Assembly: GCF_030269125.1 (NCBI RefSeq)
Contig: NZ_BSSM01000002.1
Location: 724,896-788,895, forward strand
Reading direction: 5' to 3'
Source: Streptomyces hygroscopicus subsp. hygroscopicus
GTDB taxonomy: Bacteria; Actinomycetota; Actinomycetes; Streptomycetales; Streptomycetaceae
DNA: 64,000 nt
The position numbers were made by a program, and so were the translations under genes. Numbering within the stretch: the stretch's first letter is position 1; each line of letters opens with the position of its first letter. The notes beneath the pieces are model-generated. The model saw nothing but the letters and a program-made list of their open reading frames with translations, was not told the DNA's origin and made no database searches. Of the stretch, positions 54,138-63,627 are shown in pieces.

Positions 54138-55217
54138 ATGCACGAAGGCGATCGGCAGGACGGGCACGAGCGGGTGCCCAGCAGGCAGCGGACGCGTTTC
54201 CCGGGGATCTCCTCGCGGGCGTACGAGCATCCGGCCGACCGAAGCGCCCTGGTGGCGCTGCGCAAACTCAGCGGATTCGACCAGGTGTTCAAGGCACTCA
54301 GCGGGCTGCTCCCGGAGCGGAGCCTGCGGCTGCTCTTCCTGTCCGACTCGGTGCGGGTCTCCGAACGGCAGTTCGGTCATCTGCACGACATGCTGCTGGA
54401 CGCCTGCTACATCCTGGACCTGCCGAAGGTCCCGCCGATGTACGTCACGCAGGACCCGCAGCCGAACGCGATGTGCATCGGCCTGGACGAGCCGATCATC
54501 GTGATCTCCACGGGTCTGGTGGAGCTGCTGGACGAGGAGGAGATGCGGGCGGTCGTCGGGCACGAGGTCGGGCACGCGCTGTCCGGGCACTCCGTGTACC
54601 GCACCGTCCTGCTGTTCCTGACGAACCTGGCGATCAAGGTCGCCTGGATCCCGCTGGGCAATCTCGCGGTCATGACGATCATCGCCGCGCTGCGGGAGTG
54701 GTTCCGCAAGTCCGAGCTGTCCGCCGACCGGGCCGGGCTGCTGGTGGGCCAGGACGTACGGGCCTCGATGCGCGGCCTGATGAAGATCGCGGGCGGCAAC
54801 CACCTGCACGAGATGAACGTCGACGCGTTCCTGGAGCAGGCCGAGGAGTACGACTCCGGGGGCGACCTGCGCGACTCCGTGCTGAAGATCCTGAACGTGC
54901 TGCCGCGCTCGCACCCGTTCACCACCGTGCGCGCGGCCGAGCTGAAGAAGTGGGCCGGGTCCCGGGACTACCAGCGGATCATGGACGGCCACTACCCGCG
55001 CCGCGACGACGACAAGGACGCCAAGGTCAGCGACTCCTTCCGCGAGTCCGCGGCGAGCTACGCGAGCGACGTCAAGGACTCCAAGGACCCGCTGATGAAG
55101 CTGGTCACCGACCTGGCGGGCGGCGCGGGCGACCTGGGCGGCCGGGTCAAGCGCGGCTTCGACGGCTTCAAGAGCCCGCCGCCCGCGAAGGGCGGACCGG
55201 CCACGGCGGCGGAGTAG
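54138..55217 (+). CDS. M48 family (HtpX/Ste24-like) metalloprotease
   Basis: A 359-residue zinc protease. HEVGHALSGH is the HExxH motif, and the third ligand Glu is in SELSADRAGLL. A hydrophobic segment (TVLLFLTNLAIKVAWIPLGN, followed by LAVMTIIAAL) links the two, so it is partly embedded in or attached to the membrane. The C-terminal 90 residues are charged and disordered. Related enzymes degrade damaged membrane proteins or process lipidated peptides. The start at 54138 has a GGGGGAT-type site upstream. A perfect palindrome hairpin follows. Confidence 0.9.
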   Translation: MHEGDRQDGHERVPSRQRTRFPGISSRAYEHPADRSALVALRKLSGFDQVFKALSGLLPERSLRLLFLSDSVRVSERQFGHLHDMLLDACYILDLPKVPPMYVTQDPQPNAMCIGLDEPIIVISTGLVELLDEEEMRAVVGHEVGHALSGHSVYRTVLLFLTNLAIKVAWIPLGNLAVMTIIAALREWFRKSELSADRAGLLVGQDVRASMRGLMKIAGGNHLHEMNVDAFLEQAEEYDSGGDLRDSVLKILNVLPRSHPFTTVRAAELKKWAGSRDYQRIMDGHYPRRDDDKDAKVSDSFRESAASYASDVKDSKDPLMKLVTDLAGGAGDLGGRVKRGFDGFKSPPPAKGGPATAAE

Positions 55218-55233
55218 GACGGGCGAGGCCCAC

Positions 55234-55259
55234 GGCTCCCGCCGGGCCCGGCGGGAGCC
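55234..55259. terminator. perfect 26-base palindrome, bidirectional terminator
   Basis: GGCTCCCGCCGGG and CCCGGCGGGAGCC are exact reverse complements with no loop, between two convergent genes. It would form a very stable hairpin in either transcript. Confidence 0.75.
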
Positions 55260-55281
55260 CGCCCCGGGACCCCGCCGCTCC

Positions 55282-56346
55282 TCACGCCCTGGGCTGCGCC
55301 CCGGGGGCCAGCGTTCCGCACAGCGAGGCGGGGCTGTCGGTCCGGTAGGGGTCGGTGCCCGCGGGGGCGCCCGGACGGGAGGTCTGGCCCGCCAGGAGGG
55401 GGCGCAGGTAGGACGTGGAGTCCTCGGCGCAGGACAGGGGGCCGGCCTCGACGTAGGCCGTGATCAGCTGGACCTGGCGGGTGCGCAGGTCGTCGCGGGT
55501 GAAGCGGAAGGTCACGGCGCGGCGGACGGTGAAGAGGGAGACGCGCGCGCTCGCGGGGCCGGCGGGGCGCAGGGCGTAGACGAAGGTGTGGTCGGCGCTG
55601 ACCTCCAGGGTGGCCGGGTCGGCCTCGGTGACACGCAGATCGCCCTGGACGCGGATCCGGTCGTCGGCCAGCCGGTCGCGGGCCGGGTCGAGGCGCACCA
55701 GCCAGCCGGTGGGGGCGTGCCGGCCGTCCGCCGCCGGACGGTCGAAGCTCTGGTCGAACTGGGCGAGCTGGTCGGAGTCCACCAGCGCCCGCGCGGGCGC
55801 CGCCGTGCGGCCGTCGAGCACCTCGGGATACAGCGAGGAGCGCACGATGTAGTCCTTGGCCGTGGTCAGCGCGGTCACGACCTGGCTGTCGGAGAAGTGC
55901 GCGGTGCCCCGCGCGGCCGGCAGCGGGATCCCCTCGGCGCCGACGTCGAACTGCGCGGCCGGGCTGTGCGCGTACAGCGTCTCCGCGTCCCTCCCGCCCG
56001 GCACCTCGGCCTGCGGGGCGAGCGGTATCACCGTCATCCGCAGGGGCTCGGCGGGCCGTGGGGCGCCGGCGGGGTCGTAGGGGTGGCGGACACCCATGTA
56101 GACGGCGGTGGCGAAGGCCACGGCGATCAGCAGGACCAGGATCATCGCCTGCCGGACGAGCCCCCGGTGCGGCGGCCTGCGGCGCACGGCGGGCGCGTGG
56201 TCGGCCATCCGCTCCTCGGCGGAGTACTCCTGGAGGCGGGCAGCGCGCACGAACGACTCGTCGAACACGACGGATCGGTACTCGTCCTCGGCACCGCCGG
56301 GGCCGCCCTCGGGTGCCCCCTCCGGTGGGTCTCCAGGCCCGCCCAT
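55282..56346 (-). CDS. membrane protein with N-terminal SVVFDE motif, unknown function (first of two)
   Basis: A 354-residue protein. An acidic cytoplasmic N-terminus carries DEYRSVVFDESFVRAARLQE (residues 21-40). One membrane helix follows (near residue 70, AMILVLLIAVAFATAVYMGV), then a 260-residue outside part with two cysteines near the C-terminus (SCAEDSTS, SLCGTLAP). The outside part has alternating strands (DHTFVYALRPA, RVSLFTVRRAVTFRF) but no known domain. It shares the motif and topology with the next gene, 91 bases away in the same direction, so the two are diverged paralogues or partners. Confidence 0.75.
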   Translation of the reverse strand: MGGPGDPPEGAPEGGPGGAEDEYRSVVFDESFVRAARLQEYSAEERMADHAPAVRRRPPHRGLVRQAMILVLLIAVAFATAVYMGVRHPYDPAGAPRPAEPLRMTVIPLAPQAEVPGGRDAETLYAHSPAAQFDVGAEGIPLPAARGTAHFSDSQVVTALTTAKDYIVRSSLYPEVLDGRTAAPARALVDSDQLAQFDQSFDRPAADGRHAPTGWLVRLDPARDRLADDRIRVQGDLRVTEADPATLEVSADHTFVYALRPAGPASARVSLFTVRRAVTFRFTRDDLRTRQVQLITAYVEAGPLSCAEDSTSYLRPLLAGQTSRPGAPAGTDPYRTDSPASLCGTLAPGAQPRA

Positions 56347-56437
56347 ACTTTCAGAGTGGGTTCCGTGGGCCCCGGGTAAACGCCCCGCTCCACCACAACT
56401 TCTGACACGCCCTCACCCCGGGCGGCACAGGGGCCGG

Positions 56438-57040
56438 TCAGGGCAGGTGGGGCACCGCCGACGCCTCGGGGCGGACGGGAGCCGCCGTGGGAGCCTGGTT
56501 CTGGCCGGTCGTGGTGGGCGGCGGAAGCTGGTCGCGGGTGCCCGAGGAGGTGCCCCGGTAGACCGCGGCGAAGGCCAGGGCGACCATGCCGACGCCCATC
56601 ACCACGGCGAGCACCCAGGCCACGGGGCGGTGCCAGCGGACCTGCTTGCCGTGGCCGTCGAAGGGGCCGCGGTCGAGGGCGTGGACGTCGTCCGGCTCGT
56701 CCCAGTCGTCGTCCGGATCGGCGCCGGGATCGGCGCCCCCGTACCCGTCGTCGTAGCGCTCGCCCCGGGCGCGGGCGCGGCGGGCCCGCTCGGAGGCCTC
56801 GGCTCTGGCCTCGGCGGCGGCGAGGAGGCGTTCGACGGCGGTCGGCTCATGGACCGTGGCCGCCCGTACGAAGGCCTCGTCGAAGACCACGGAGGCGAAC
56901 TCTTCGTCCGACACCCCGCGGTCGTGGTCGTCGTCGGGCTCCCAGCCGTCAGGGAACGGCGTGCCCCCCACGTCCTCCGGCACACGACCAGAGTAGACCT
57001 GGGGGGTCAATTTGGGCAGACGGTACGGAAATTCATCCAC
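56438..57040 (-). CDS. membrane protein with SVVFDE motif (second of two)
   Basis: A 200-residue protein. The cytoplasmic part contains DEEFASVVFDEAFVRAATVH (from residue 45 or so) and a charged helix (RLLAAAEARAEASERARRAR), followed by Asp/Gly-rich low complexity. One membrane helix (VAWVLAVVMGVGMVALAFAA) leads to a short Thr/Pro-rich outside tail, much smaller than in its neighbour. The start is a GTG at 57040 with GGGAGGG about 11 bases upstream; a GTG at 56985 is an alternative. It lies downstream of proA. Confidence 0.72.
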   Translation of the reverse strand: MDEFPYRLPKLTPQVYSGRVPEDVGGTPFPDGWEPDDDHDRGVSDEEFASVVFDEAFVRAATVHEPTAVERLLAAAEARAEASERARRARARGERYDDGYGGADPGADPDDDWDEPDDVHALDRGPFDGHGKQVRWHRPVAWVLAVVMGVGMVALAFAAVYRGTSSGTRDQLPPPTTTGQNQAPTAAPVRPEASAVPHLP

Positions 57041-57092
57041 CTGTCGAGACGCCCTCCCGGCCGCCTGCCGGGGAGCCGTCCCGCTCGCCGGC

Positions 57093-58379
57093 TCAGCGGC
57101 GCACGTGCCCGTCGCCGGTGACGATGTACTTGGTGCTGGTCAGCTCCGGCAGGCCCATCGGGCCGCGGGCGTGCAGCTTCTGCGTGGAGATGCCGATCTC
57201 CGCGCCGAAGCCGAACTGCCCGCCGTCGGTGAACCGGGTGGAGGCGTTCACGGCGACGGTGGTGGAGTCGACCAACTGGGTGAAGCGGCGGGCTGCCTGC
57301 TGCGAGGTGGTGACGATCGCCTCGGTGTGCCCGGAGGTCCACAGCCGGATGTGCTCGACGGCCTTGTCGAGGGAGTCCACCACGGCGGCGGCGATGTCGT
57401 ACGACAGGTACTCGGTCTCCCAGTCCTCGGGGGTGGCCTCGACCACGGTGGCCTTGGAGTCCTTGGCGTGGGCCATGACCCGCTCGTCGGCGTGCACGGT
57501 GACGCCGGCCTCGGCGAGGGCGTCCAGGGCGCGCGGCAGGAAGGCGGCGGCGATGTCCTGGTGGACGAGGAGCGTCTCGGCCGCGTTGCACACGCTGACC
57601 CGCTGGGCCTTGGAGTTCACGAGGATGTCGATCGCCATGTCGATGTCGGCCTGCGCGTCGACGTAGACGTGGCAGTTGCCGGTGCCCGTCTCGATGACGG
57701 GCACGGTGGACTCGCTGACCACGGTCCTGATCAGGGAGGCGCCGCCGCGCGGGATGAGGACGTCGACCAGGCCACGGGCGCGCATCAGCTCGCGCACGGA
57801 CTCGCGGCTCTCCCCCGGCACCAGCTGGACCGCGTCGGCGGGCAGCCCGGCGCCGCCGACCGCGTCCCGGATCACCCGGACCAGGGCGGTGTTGGACTCG
57901 TAGGCGGAGGCGGAACCGCGCAGCAGGACGGCGTTGCCGGACTTCAGGCACAGGGCGGCGGCGTCGACGGTGACGTTCGGGCGGGCCTCGTAGACGATGC
58001 CGACGACGCCGAGCGGGACGCGGACCTGGCGCAGGTCGATGCCGTTGGGGAGGGTGGAGCCGCGGACCACCTCGCCGACCGGGTCGGGCAGCCCGGCCAC
58101 GTGGCGGACGTCGGCGGCGATGGCGCGGACCCGCTCGGGGGTGAGCGTGAGCCGGTCCACGATGGCCTCGCTGGTGCCGTTGTCGCGCGCCTTGGCCACG
58201 TCCTTGGCGTTGGCCGCCACGATCTCCCCGGCGCGCACCTCCAGGGCGTCGGCGATGGCGAGCAGCGCGTCGTCCTTCGCGGCGCGCGGCAGCGGCGCGA
58301 GGTCGGCGGCGGCGGCCCTGGCCCGGTAGGCGGCCTGGGTGACCGGGGACATCGAGTCGTACGGCGAGAGCGTGGTCAT
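57093..58379 (-). CDS. proA: gamma-glutamyl phosphate reductase
   Basis: A 428-residue aldehyde-dehydrogenase-fold enzyme that makes glutamate semialdehyde in proline synthesis. [20 protein letters not shown] and [12 protein letters not shown] are family motifs, the catalytic Cys is in [10 protein letters not shown], and [20 protein letters not shown] near the end is diagnostic. It is separated from proB by a small unknown gene, all on one strand. Confidence 0.97.
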   Translation of the reverse strand: MTTLSPYDSMSPVTQAAYRARAAAADLAPLPRAAKDDALLAIADALEVRAGEIVAANAKDVAKARDNGTSEAIVDRLTLTPERVRAIAADVRHVAGLPDPVGEVVRGSTLPNGIDLRQVRVPLGVVGIVYEARPNVTVDAAALCLKSGNAVLLRGSASAYESNTALVRVIRDAVGGAGLPADAVQLVPGESRESVRELMRARGLVDVLIPRGGASLIRTVVSESTVPVIETGTGNCHVYVDAQADIDMAIDILVNSKAQRVSVCNAAETLLVHQDIAAAFLPRALDALAEAGVTVHADERVMAHAKDSKATVVEATPEDWETEYLSYDIAAAVVDSLDKAVEHIRLWTSGHTEAIVTTSQQAARRFTQLVDSTTVAVNASTRFTDGGQFGFGAEIGISTQKLHARGPMGLPELTSTKYIVTGDGHVRR

Positions 58380-58454
58380 GAGGGAAGGGTAGTGCGCGGT
58401 GCGGAGCCCTTCCGCGCACGTTTCACACCCCGAGACGAAAACGCCGGTAAGGGC

Positions 58455-58913
58455 TCAGAAGGGGTGGACCCCTACGGGTGTCGCGGGCGGTGGCCCGTAG
58501 CCCTCGGCGACGCGCTGGTGGTACGTCTCGCGGTCGATGACCTCCAGGCCGACGATCTCCCACGGGGGCAGTCCGGCGCTCAGCCGGTGCTCGCCCCACA
58601 GGCGCAGGGCGACGGCGGCCGCGTCATGCAGGTCGCGGGCCTCCTCCCAGTACCGGATCTCGGCGTGGTCGCTCGCGTATCTGCTGGTGAGCAGGAAGGG
58701 GTGGTCGTGGGCCAGCTGCTCCAGGGCCCGGCGCAGATCCGTGAGGGGGACGCTCCCGCCGGCCACGCTGAGGGTGACGTGCCACAGCCGGGGCAGGTCC
58801 CTGGGCTCCTCGTAGGTGTCACCGGCCGCGACGCTCGTCAGGGCACCTCGGGTGGTACCCCCAGGGCGCACTCGTCTCACGACGGCCTCCTTCACCCGAG
58901 TGCTCGGAAACAT
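58455..58913 (-). CDS. conserved protein of unknown function between proB and proA
   Basis: A 152-residue soluble protein: MFPSTRVKEAVVRRVRPGGT, DTYEEPRDLPRLWHVTLSVA, HDHPFLLTSRYASDHAEIRY, LPPWEIVGLEVIDRETYHQR, and a Pro-rich end GPPPATPVGVHPF. The mixed strand/helix pattern with HDHP and EIRYWEEARDLHDAA is distinctive, but I know no function. It lies between proB and proA in the same direction, 75 bases before proA. Starts at 58922 (GTG) or further inside are possible; no good ribosome site is visible. Confidence 0.75.
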   Translation of the reverse strand: MFPSTRVKEAVVRRVRPGGTTRGALTSVAAGDTYEEPRDLPRLWHVTLSVAGGSVPLTDLRRALEQLAHDHPFLLTSRYASDHAEIRYWEEARDLHDAAAVALRLWGEHRLSAGLPPWEIVGLEVIDRETYHQRVAEGYGPPPATPVGVHPF

Positions 58914-59012
58914 GTCTTGCACACAAAGTTGAGCAGGCCGTAAGGCTTCGCGGGGCGGTTTTACGGAACGTCCCCCACCGGAGGCCCGCGGGGGCGCCCC
59001 GCTGTACGAGTG

Positions 59013-60140
59013 TCACCGGTGCAGGAGCACCAGGTCGTCCCTGTGTACGACCTCGCGTTCGTACGCCGGTCCCAGCTCGCGCGCCAGCTCGTGGGTCGAA
59101 CGGCCGATCAGCCGCGGGATCTCCTTGGCGTCGAAGCTGACGAGCCCCCGCGCCACCGCGCGGCCCCCCGTGTCCCGCAGCTCCACCGGGTCGCCGGCGC
59201 TGAACTCGCCCTCCACGGCCGCGATTCCCGCGGGCAGCAGCGACTTGCGGCCCTTGACGACCGCCTCCACGGCGCCGTCGTCCAGGGTGAGCGCGCCCTG
59301 CGGGGTGGAGGCGTGCTGGAGCCACAGCAGCCGGTCGGCGGAGCGCTTGCCGGTGGTGTGGAAGTAGGTGCCGGTGTCGCCGCCGCCGAGGGCGTCCGCC
59401 GCGTGCACGGCGCTGGTGAGCACCACCGGGATGCCGGCGGCGGCCGCGATCCCGGCCGCCTCGACCTTGGTGACCATGCCGCCGGTGCCGACGCCGGCCT
59501 TGCCCGCGCTGCCGATCTCCACGCCCGCGAGGTCTGCGGGGCCGCGCACCTCGGCTATCCGGGAGGTGCCGGGCCTGCTGGGATCGCCGTCGTAGACGCC
59601 GTCGACGTCCGAGAGGAGGACGAGCAGGTCGGCGTGGACGAGGTGGGCGACGAGGGCGGCGAGCCGGTCGTTGTCGCCGAAGCGGATCTCGTCGGTGGCG
59701 ACGGTGTCGTTCTCGTTGACGATCGGCAGGGCACCCATCGCGAGGAGTTTGTCGAGGGTGCGCGAGGCGTTGCGGTGGTGGGCGCGGCGGCTCATGTCGT
59801 CGCTGGTGAGCAGGACTTGGCCGACGCGCAGGCCGTAGCGGGCGAAGGAGGCGGTGTAGCGGGCGACGAGCAGGCCCTGGCCGACGCTGGCGGCGGCCTG
59901 CTGCCGGGCGAGGTCCCGGGGGCGGCGGCGCAGTCCGAGCGGGGCGAGCCCGGCGGCGATGGCACCGGAGGAGACGAGGACGACCTCCTTCTCCCCTCCG
60001 CTGCGGCTCTTGGCCAGCACGTCCACCAGGGCGTCCACGCGGTCGGCGTCCAGGCCGCCCGCCGCGGTGGTCAGGGAGGAGGAGCCCACCTTGACGACGA
60101 TCCTGCGGGCCTCCACCACGGCCTGCCTCGCGCTTGCCAC
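59013..60140 (-). CDS. proB: glutamate 5-kinase
   Basis: A 375-residue kinase, the first step of proline synthesis and the target of proline feedback. The amino-acid kinase domain has VVKVGSSSLTTAAGGLD, VLVSSGAIAAG, ALPIVNENDTVATDEIRFGD and AGVGTGGMVTKVEAA. A C-terminal PUA domain (GAVEAVVKGRKSLLPAGIAA) is present as in the long form. The start is the GTG at 60140. In many Streptomyces proB follows obg and L21/L27 genes at a short distance; here a 1.1-kb gap and an oppositely oriented gene come next. Confidence 0.96.
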   Translation of the reverse strand: MASARQAVVEARRIVVKVGSSSLTTAAGGLDADRVDALVDVLAKSRSGGEKEVVLVSSGAIAAGLAPLGLRRRPRDLARQQAAASVGQGLLVARYTASFARYGLRVGQVLLTSDDMSRRAHHRNASRTLDKLLAMGALPIVNENDTVATDEIRFGDNDRLAALVAHLVHADLLVLLSDVDGVYDGDPSRPGTSRIAEVRGPADLAGVEIGSAGKAGVGTGGMVTKVEAAGIAAAAGIPVVLTSAVHAADALGGGDTGTYFHTTGKRSADRLLWLQHASTPQGALTLDDGAVEAVVKGRKSLLPAGIAAVEGEFSAGDPVELRDTGGRAVARGLVSFDAKEIPRLIGRSTHELARELGPAYEREVVHRDDLVLLHR

Positions 60141-60392
60141 TTGCCTGCCGTCCCTTTCGCCCGTACCGGCCCCGTGCTGCGCAATGTACGCGACCCGGGA
60201 CCTTCGGCGCGCTCCGGTTCCGGTGGGCGGACGCCCGCCGGTCACCGCACGCGCCGAGCGGCGGAGACCGGAAAACCGAGGAAATCCGGGATCGCGCTTC
60301 CGTGCACGGTGTCCGTGAACAGGACGGGGCGCGGCGGCGGAATAACCGGTCGCCTTTTCTTTTCCCGGATCTCCGGGGTGGCTCGCTTCGCG

Positions 60393-60720
60393 ATGTCCGA
60401 TCGCAGACGCTTCCTGCAAACAGGGGCGCCGTCATCGGGACGGCGCCCGTTCCCGCCGGGACGGCCGCCGTCCCGCACAGCGCCGGGAACACCCCGGGAC
60501 CACGCCTCCGCGCGGTTTCGGCCGCGGTGTGCGCGGCGGTGTCGAATCCACCACATCGGGGCCGCACCTGCGGGCGGAGCCTCGCGGCATCCGCACCGCG
60601 GACTCCGGCGGCACCTTCGCGGGGCGGGATGACCGGATCGCCCGGTTCGCCTTCCCCGACGGCGGTGTTCTCACCGAGGACTCACCTTCTCTTACCCGGT
60701 ACGCCCCCGGGAACGGGCCG
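60393..60720 (+). pseudogene. relic of a Tat-exported protein
   Basis: At 60393 the plus strand reads MSDRRRFLQTG, a twin-arginine start. After a one-base shift at the GGGG run the next frame continues AVIGTAPVPAGTAAVPHSAG, completing a convincing Tat signal peptide. A second shift leads to a third frame with ESTTSGPHLRAEPRGIRTAD and SGGTFAGRDDRIARFAF, strand-rich text with good third-position bias, fading after about 60720. No single frame gives a sensible protein, so I call a decayed gene. Its family is unknown and the downstream limit is arbitrary. Confidence 0.45.
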
Positions 60721-61160
60721 ACCGGGCCACGCGGCGACCGGTCCGGCCGGGGAACCGGATCACCGCCCGCCGCCGGGCCCGCGGCGCCCTCCGCTTGCGC
60801 CCGCGGGACCCCGCCGGCTCCGCGCCGGGCCCGGCCGCACCCTCCCTCGCGGCCGCACGCCGGGCCCGGTCGGCACCCCCGTGCGGGGGCCTGGGACAGA
60901 GCCGTCCGGGCCCCTGACCGGCCGCCATCGGCACGGTCCCGCCGTGCGGCGCACCCGCCCCGGTGGTCTCCGGCACCGGCTCGCGCGGGAGAGTGCGCGC
61001 CTCCCGCCGGAACGTGCTCGTCCGGGCTCGGGGAAGGCGTGCCCGCGGGGTCCCGGACGGCCCCGCCCCGAACGCCCCCGCGGGCGCCCGTGAGTCACGC
61101 CACACCCGGGTCCGCCCGGTCCCGCGCGGCCGTACGGTGAGACCATTCGGAGGGGCACGT
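60721..61160. other. gene-free high-G+C spacer
   Basis: All frames are Arg/Pro/Ala-rich without recognisable motif, matching neither strand's codon habit well. Possibly the rest of the decayed gene. Similarly, 60141-60392 between proB and the relic shows nothing beyond the proB upstream region. Confidence 0.4.
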
Positions 61161-61187
61161 TAGGGTAGGGTTAAACGCCCCTTAACC
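61161..61187 (+). promoter_or_regulatory. promoter/operator region of the teichoic-acid-type transferase gene
   Basis: TAGGGT (61161-61166) fits a -10 box. Directly after it, GGTTAA (61169-61174) and TTAACC (61182-61187) form a perfect inverted repeat with a 7-base spacer. Placed over the probable transcription start, it would be an effective repressor site. The start codon is at 61274. Confidence 0.45.
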
Positions 61188-61273
61188 TCGCACTCCTTGT
61201 GCCTCTCGCCCCCACGCCGCACCGGCACCGGGAGGCGGTTGAGAGTCTGACCGACAGTCCAGGAGCCCCAAGC

Positions 61274-63577
61274 ATGCCCGTAGCGAATGGAAACGCTTCG
61301 CCGAAAATAAGCGTTGTCGTCCCTGTCTACAAAGTCCAGGGATATCTGCGTGCGTGCTTGGACTCTATTCTGTCCCAGTCCTTCGAGGACTTCGAGATCG
61401 TCGCCATCGACGACCACTCCCCCGACTCGTGCGGGAAGATACTCGATGAATACGCCGCCCTCGACAGCCGCGTCATACCCGTGCATTTCGAGGAGAACCG
61501 GGGCATCGGAAAGGCGCGCGACGCCGGTGCGCTGAAGTCCCGCGGCGAGTACATCCTCTTCCTCGACAGCGACGACACGCTGGCCGACGGCGCGCTCCAG
61601 GCGATAGCCGACCGCCTGGAGGTCACGGGCAACCCCGACATCCTGCTGCTCAACCACGTCCGCACCTACTGGAACAACCGCGTCCAGGCGAGCGCGGCCG
61701 GTGAACTCCTCGCGAGCGCGGGGACGGACGTCTTCACGGCCCTCGAACGGCCCGACTTCCTCACCATGTTCGCCGTCGTCTGGAACCGCGCCTACCGCCG
61801 CGAGTTCTACGTCGGCAACAACTTCGTCTTCACCGACGGCATCTACGAGGACGCGCTCATGGTCTACAAGACCATGCTGACCGCGGAGCGCATCGCCGCC
61901 ACCGACCACGTCTGCGTCGAGTACCGCCAGCGCCGCCAGGGCAACTCCATGCGCACGCCCGGCCGCAAGCACTTCGGCATCTTCCAGCAGTACGCCCGCC
62001 TCTTCGAGTTCCTCGACGAGCGCCCGCACCTGGAGTCCGTGCGCGCCCTGTTGTTCGAGCGCGCGGCGAGCCACTACCTGTTCACGCTGGCCCGCGAGGA
62101 CCGCATCGTCCCCAAGGACCGAGCGGAGTTCTTCAAGCTCGCGGCGGCCTCGTACAAGCGCTACAAGCCCAAGGGCTTCGTGCTCCCCGAGGGCTCCCAG
62201 GGCGTCCGGTTCCAGCTGCTGGAGCGCGGCTCCTACACGGCGTACGCCGCGGTGACCGCCGCCGGCAACACCCGCCGGCAGGTCATCCAGCGCGCCACCA
62301 AGGTCAAGACCAAGCTCGGCAAGACCGCCTACAACCGGCTGTACCGGCTGCACCTGCGCCGCCCGGTGGACGAGAACCTCGCGGTCTACGCGGCCTACTG
62401 GAACCGCGGCGTCGCCTGCAACCCCGCGGCCATCTACCACAAGGCCAAGGAACTCGCCCCGAACGTGCACGGCGTGTGGGTCGTGCGCCGCGACATGGTG
62501 GACAACATCCCCGCGGGCGTCGACTACGTGGTGGCCAACTCGCCGCGTTACTGGGAGGTCATGGCCCGCGCCAAGTACCTCGTCAACAACGTCAACTTCC
62601 CGAACAACATCGTCAAGCGCCCCGAGCAGGTCTTCCTCCAGACCCATCACGGCACCCCGCTGAAGCAGATGGGCATCGACCAGCAGAAGTACCCGGCGGC
62701 GGCGAAGAACATGAGCTTCGCCAAGATGCTGGAGCGGGCCGACAAGTGGGACCTCAGCCTCACCTCCAACCAGCACTCCACGGAGAACTGGGAGCGGGTC
62801 TACCCCTGCGCGTTCGAGGCGATCGAGTTCGGCTACCCGCGCAACGACGTCTACTTCCGCACCGACGGTGACGGCGTCCTGCGCATCCGCCGCGAACTGG
62901 GCATCGAGGACGGCAAGAAGGCCGTCCTGTACTGCCCGACGGTGCGCGACTACCAGAAGGGCTACGTCCCCCGCATCGACCTGGAGCGCTTCTGCTCCGA
63001 GCTGGGCCCGGACTTCGTCGTCCTGGTGCGCACGCACTACTTCTACGGCGCCGACCCCCGCCTGGAGGCCCTCCAGGAGCGCGGTCTGATCAAGGACGTG
63101 TCGACGTACCCGGTGGTGGAGGACCTCTGCCTGGCCGCCGACGCGCTGATCACGGACTACTCGTCCATCATGTTCGACTACGCGTGCCTGGACCGCCCGA
63201 TCGTCACCTACGCCGACGACTGGGAGGTCTACCGCAAGGCCCGCGGTGTCTACTTCGACATCCTCTCCGGCCAGCCGGGCGAGACCCCGGGCGCGACCGC
63301 GACCGACGAGGACCAGCTGATCGAGGTCTTCCGTTCCGGTGCCTGGAACAGCGCCGAGGCCGCCGAGCTGCGGGCCGCGTTCCGTGAGCGCTTCGTGCAG
63401 TTCGACGACGGAAACGCGGCGGAGCGTGTGGTGCGCCGCCTCTTCCTCGGGCAGCAGGAGACCACCCCCGCGGTGATCCCGCTGGCGGACCGGACGCCCG
63501 CGCCCGCGCCGGGGGCCCTCGCCAAGGCCCGCATCCCGCGCCAGCCCACCGGTGAGCACGGCCTCATCGACGCCTGA
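61274..63577 (+). CDS. GT2 glycosyltransferase fused to CDP-glycerol glycerophosphotransferase (TagF-like)
   Basis: A 767-residue two-domain enzyme. The N-terminal GT2 domain ([20 protein letters not shown], then FLDSDDTL as the metal-binding DxD) covers about 1-250. A linker follows, then a TagB/TagF-type domain from about residue 380 ([30 protein letters not shown] as catalytic His site, [27 protein letters not shown]). This combination builds teichoic-acid-like or sugar-phosphate wall polymers on the cytoplasmic face; no membrane segment is present. galU follows 50 bases later and would supply UDP-glucose. Confidence 0.92.
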   Translation: MPVANGNASPKISVVVPVYKVQGYLRACLDSILSQSFEDFEIVAIDDHSPDSCGKILDEYAALDSRVIPVHFEENRGIGKARDAGALKSRGEYILFLDSDDTLADGALQAIADRLEVTGNPDILLLNHVRTYWNNRVQASAAGELLASAGTDVFTALERPDFLTMFAVVWNRAYRREFYVGNNFVFTDGIYEDALMVYKTMLTAERIAATDHVCVEYRQRRQGNSMRTPGRKHFGIFQQYARLFEFLDERPHLESVRALLFERAASHYLFTLAREDRIVPKDRAEFFKLAAASYKRYKPKGFVLPEGSQGVRFQLLERGSYTAYAAVTAAGNTRRQVIQRATKVKTKLGKTAYNRLYRLHLRRPVDENLAVYAAYWNRGVACNPAAIYHKAKELAPNVHGVWVVRRDMVDNIPAGVDYVVANSPRYWEVMARAKYLVNNVNFPNNIVKRPEQVFLQTHHGTPLKQMGIDQQKYPAAAKNMSFAKMLERADKWDLSLTSNQHSTENWERVYPCAFEAIEFGYPRNDVYFRTDGDGVLRIRRELGIEDGKKAVLYCPTVRDYQKGYVPRIDLERFCSELGPDFVVLVRTHYFYGADPRLEALQERGLIKDVSTYPVVEDLCLAADALITDYSSIMFDYACLDRPIVTYADDWEVYRKARGVYFDILSGQPGETPGATATDEDQLIEVFRSGAWNSAEAAELRAAFRERFVQFDDGNAAERVVRRLFLGQQETTPAVIPLADRTPAPAPGALAKARIPRQPTGEHGLIDA

Positions 63578-63627
63578 GCCCGGCCGCACCGGCGCCCGAC
63601 GTGCAGAACGAGAGAGACGAACACCTG

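Noticed and set aside
60529..61140. 203-codon plus-strand frame after the Tat-signal relic
   Set aside because: The first 50 codons look protein-like, but the remainder is low-complexity Arg/Pro/Ala; treated as part of a decayed gene, not an intact CDS.
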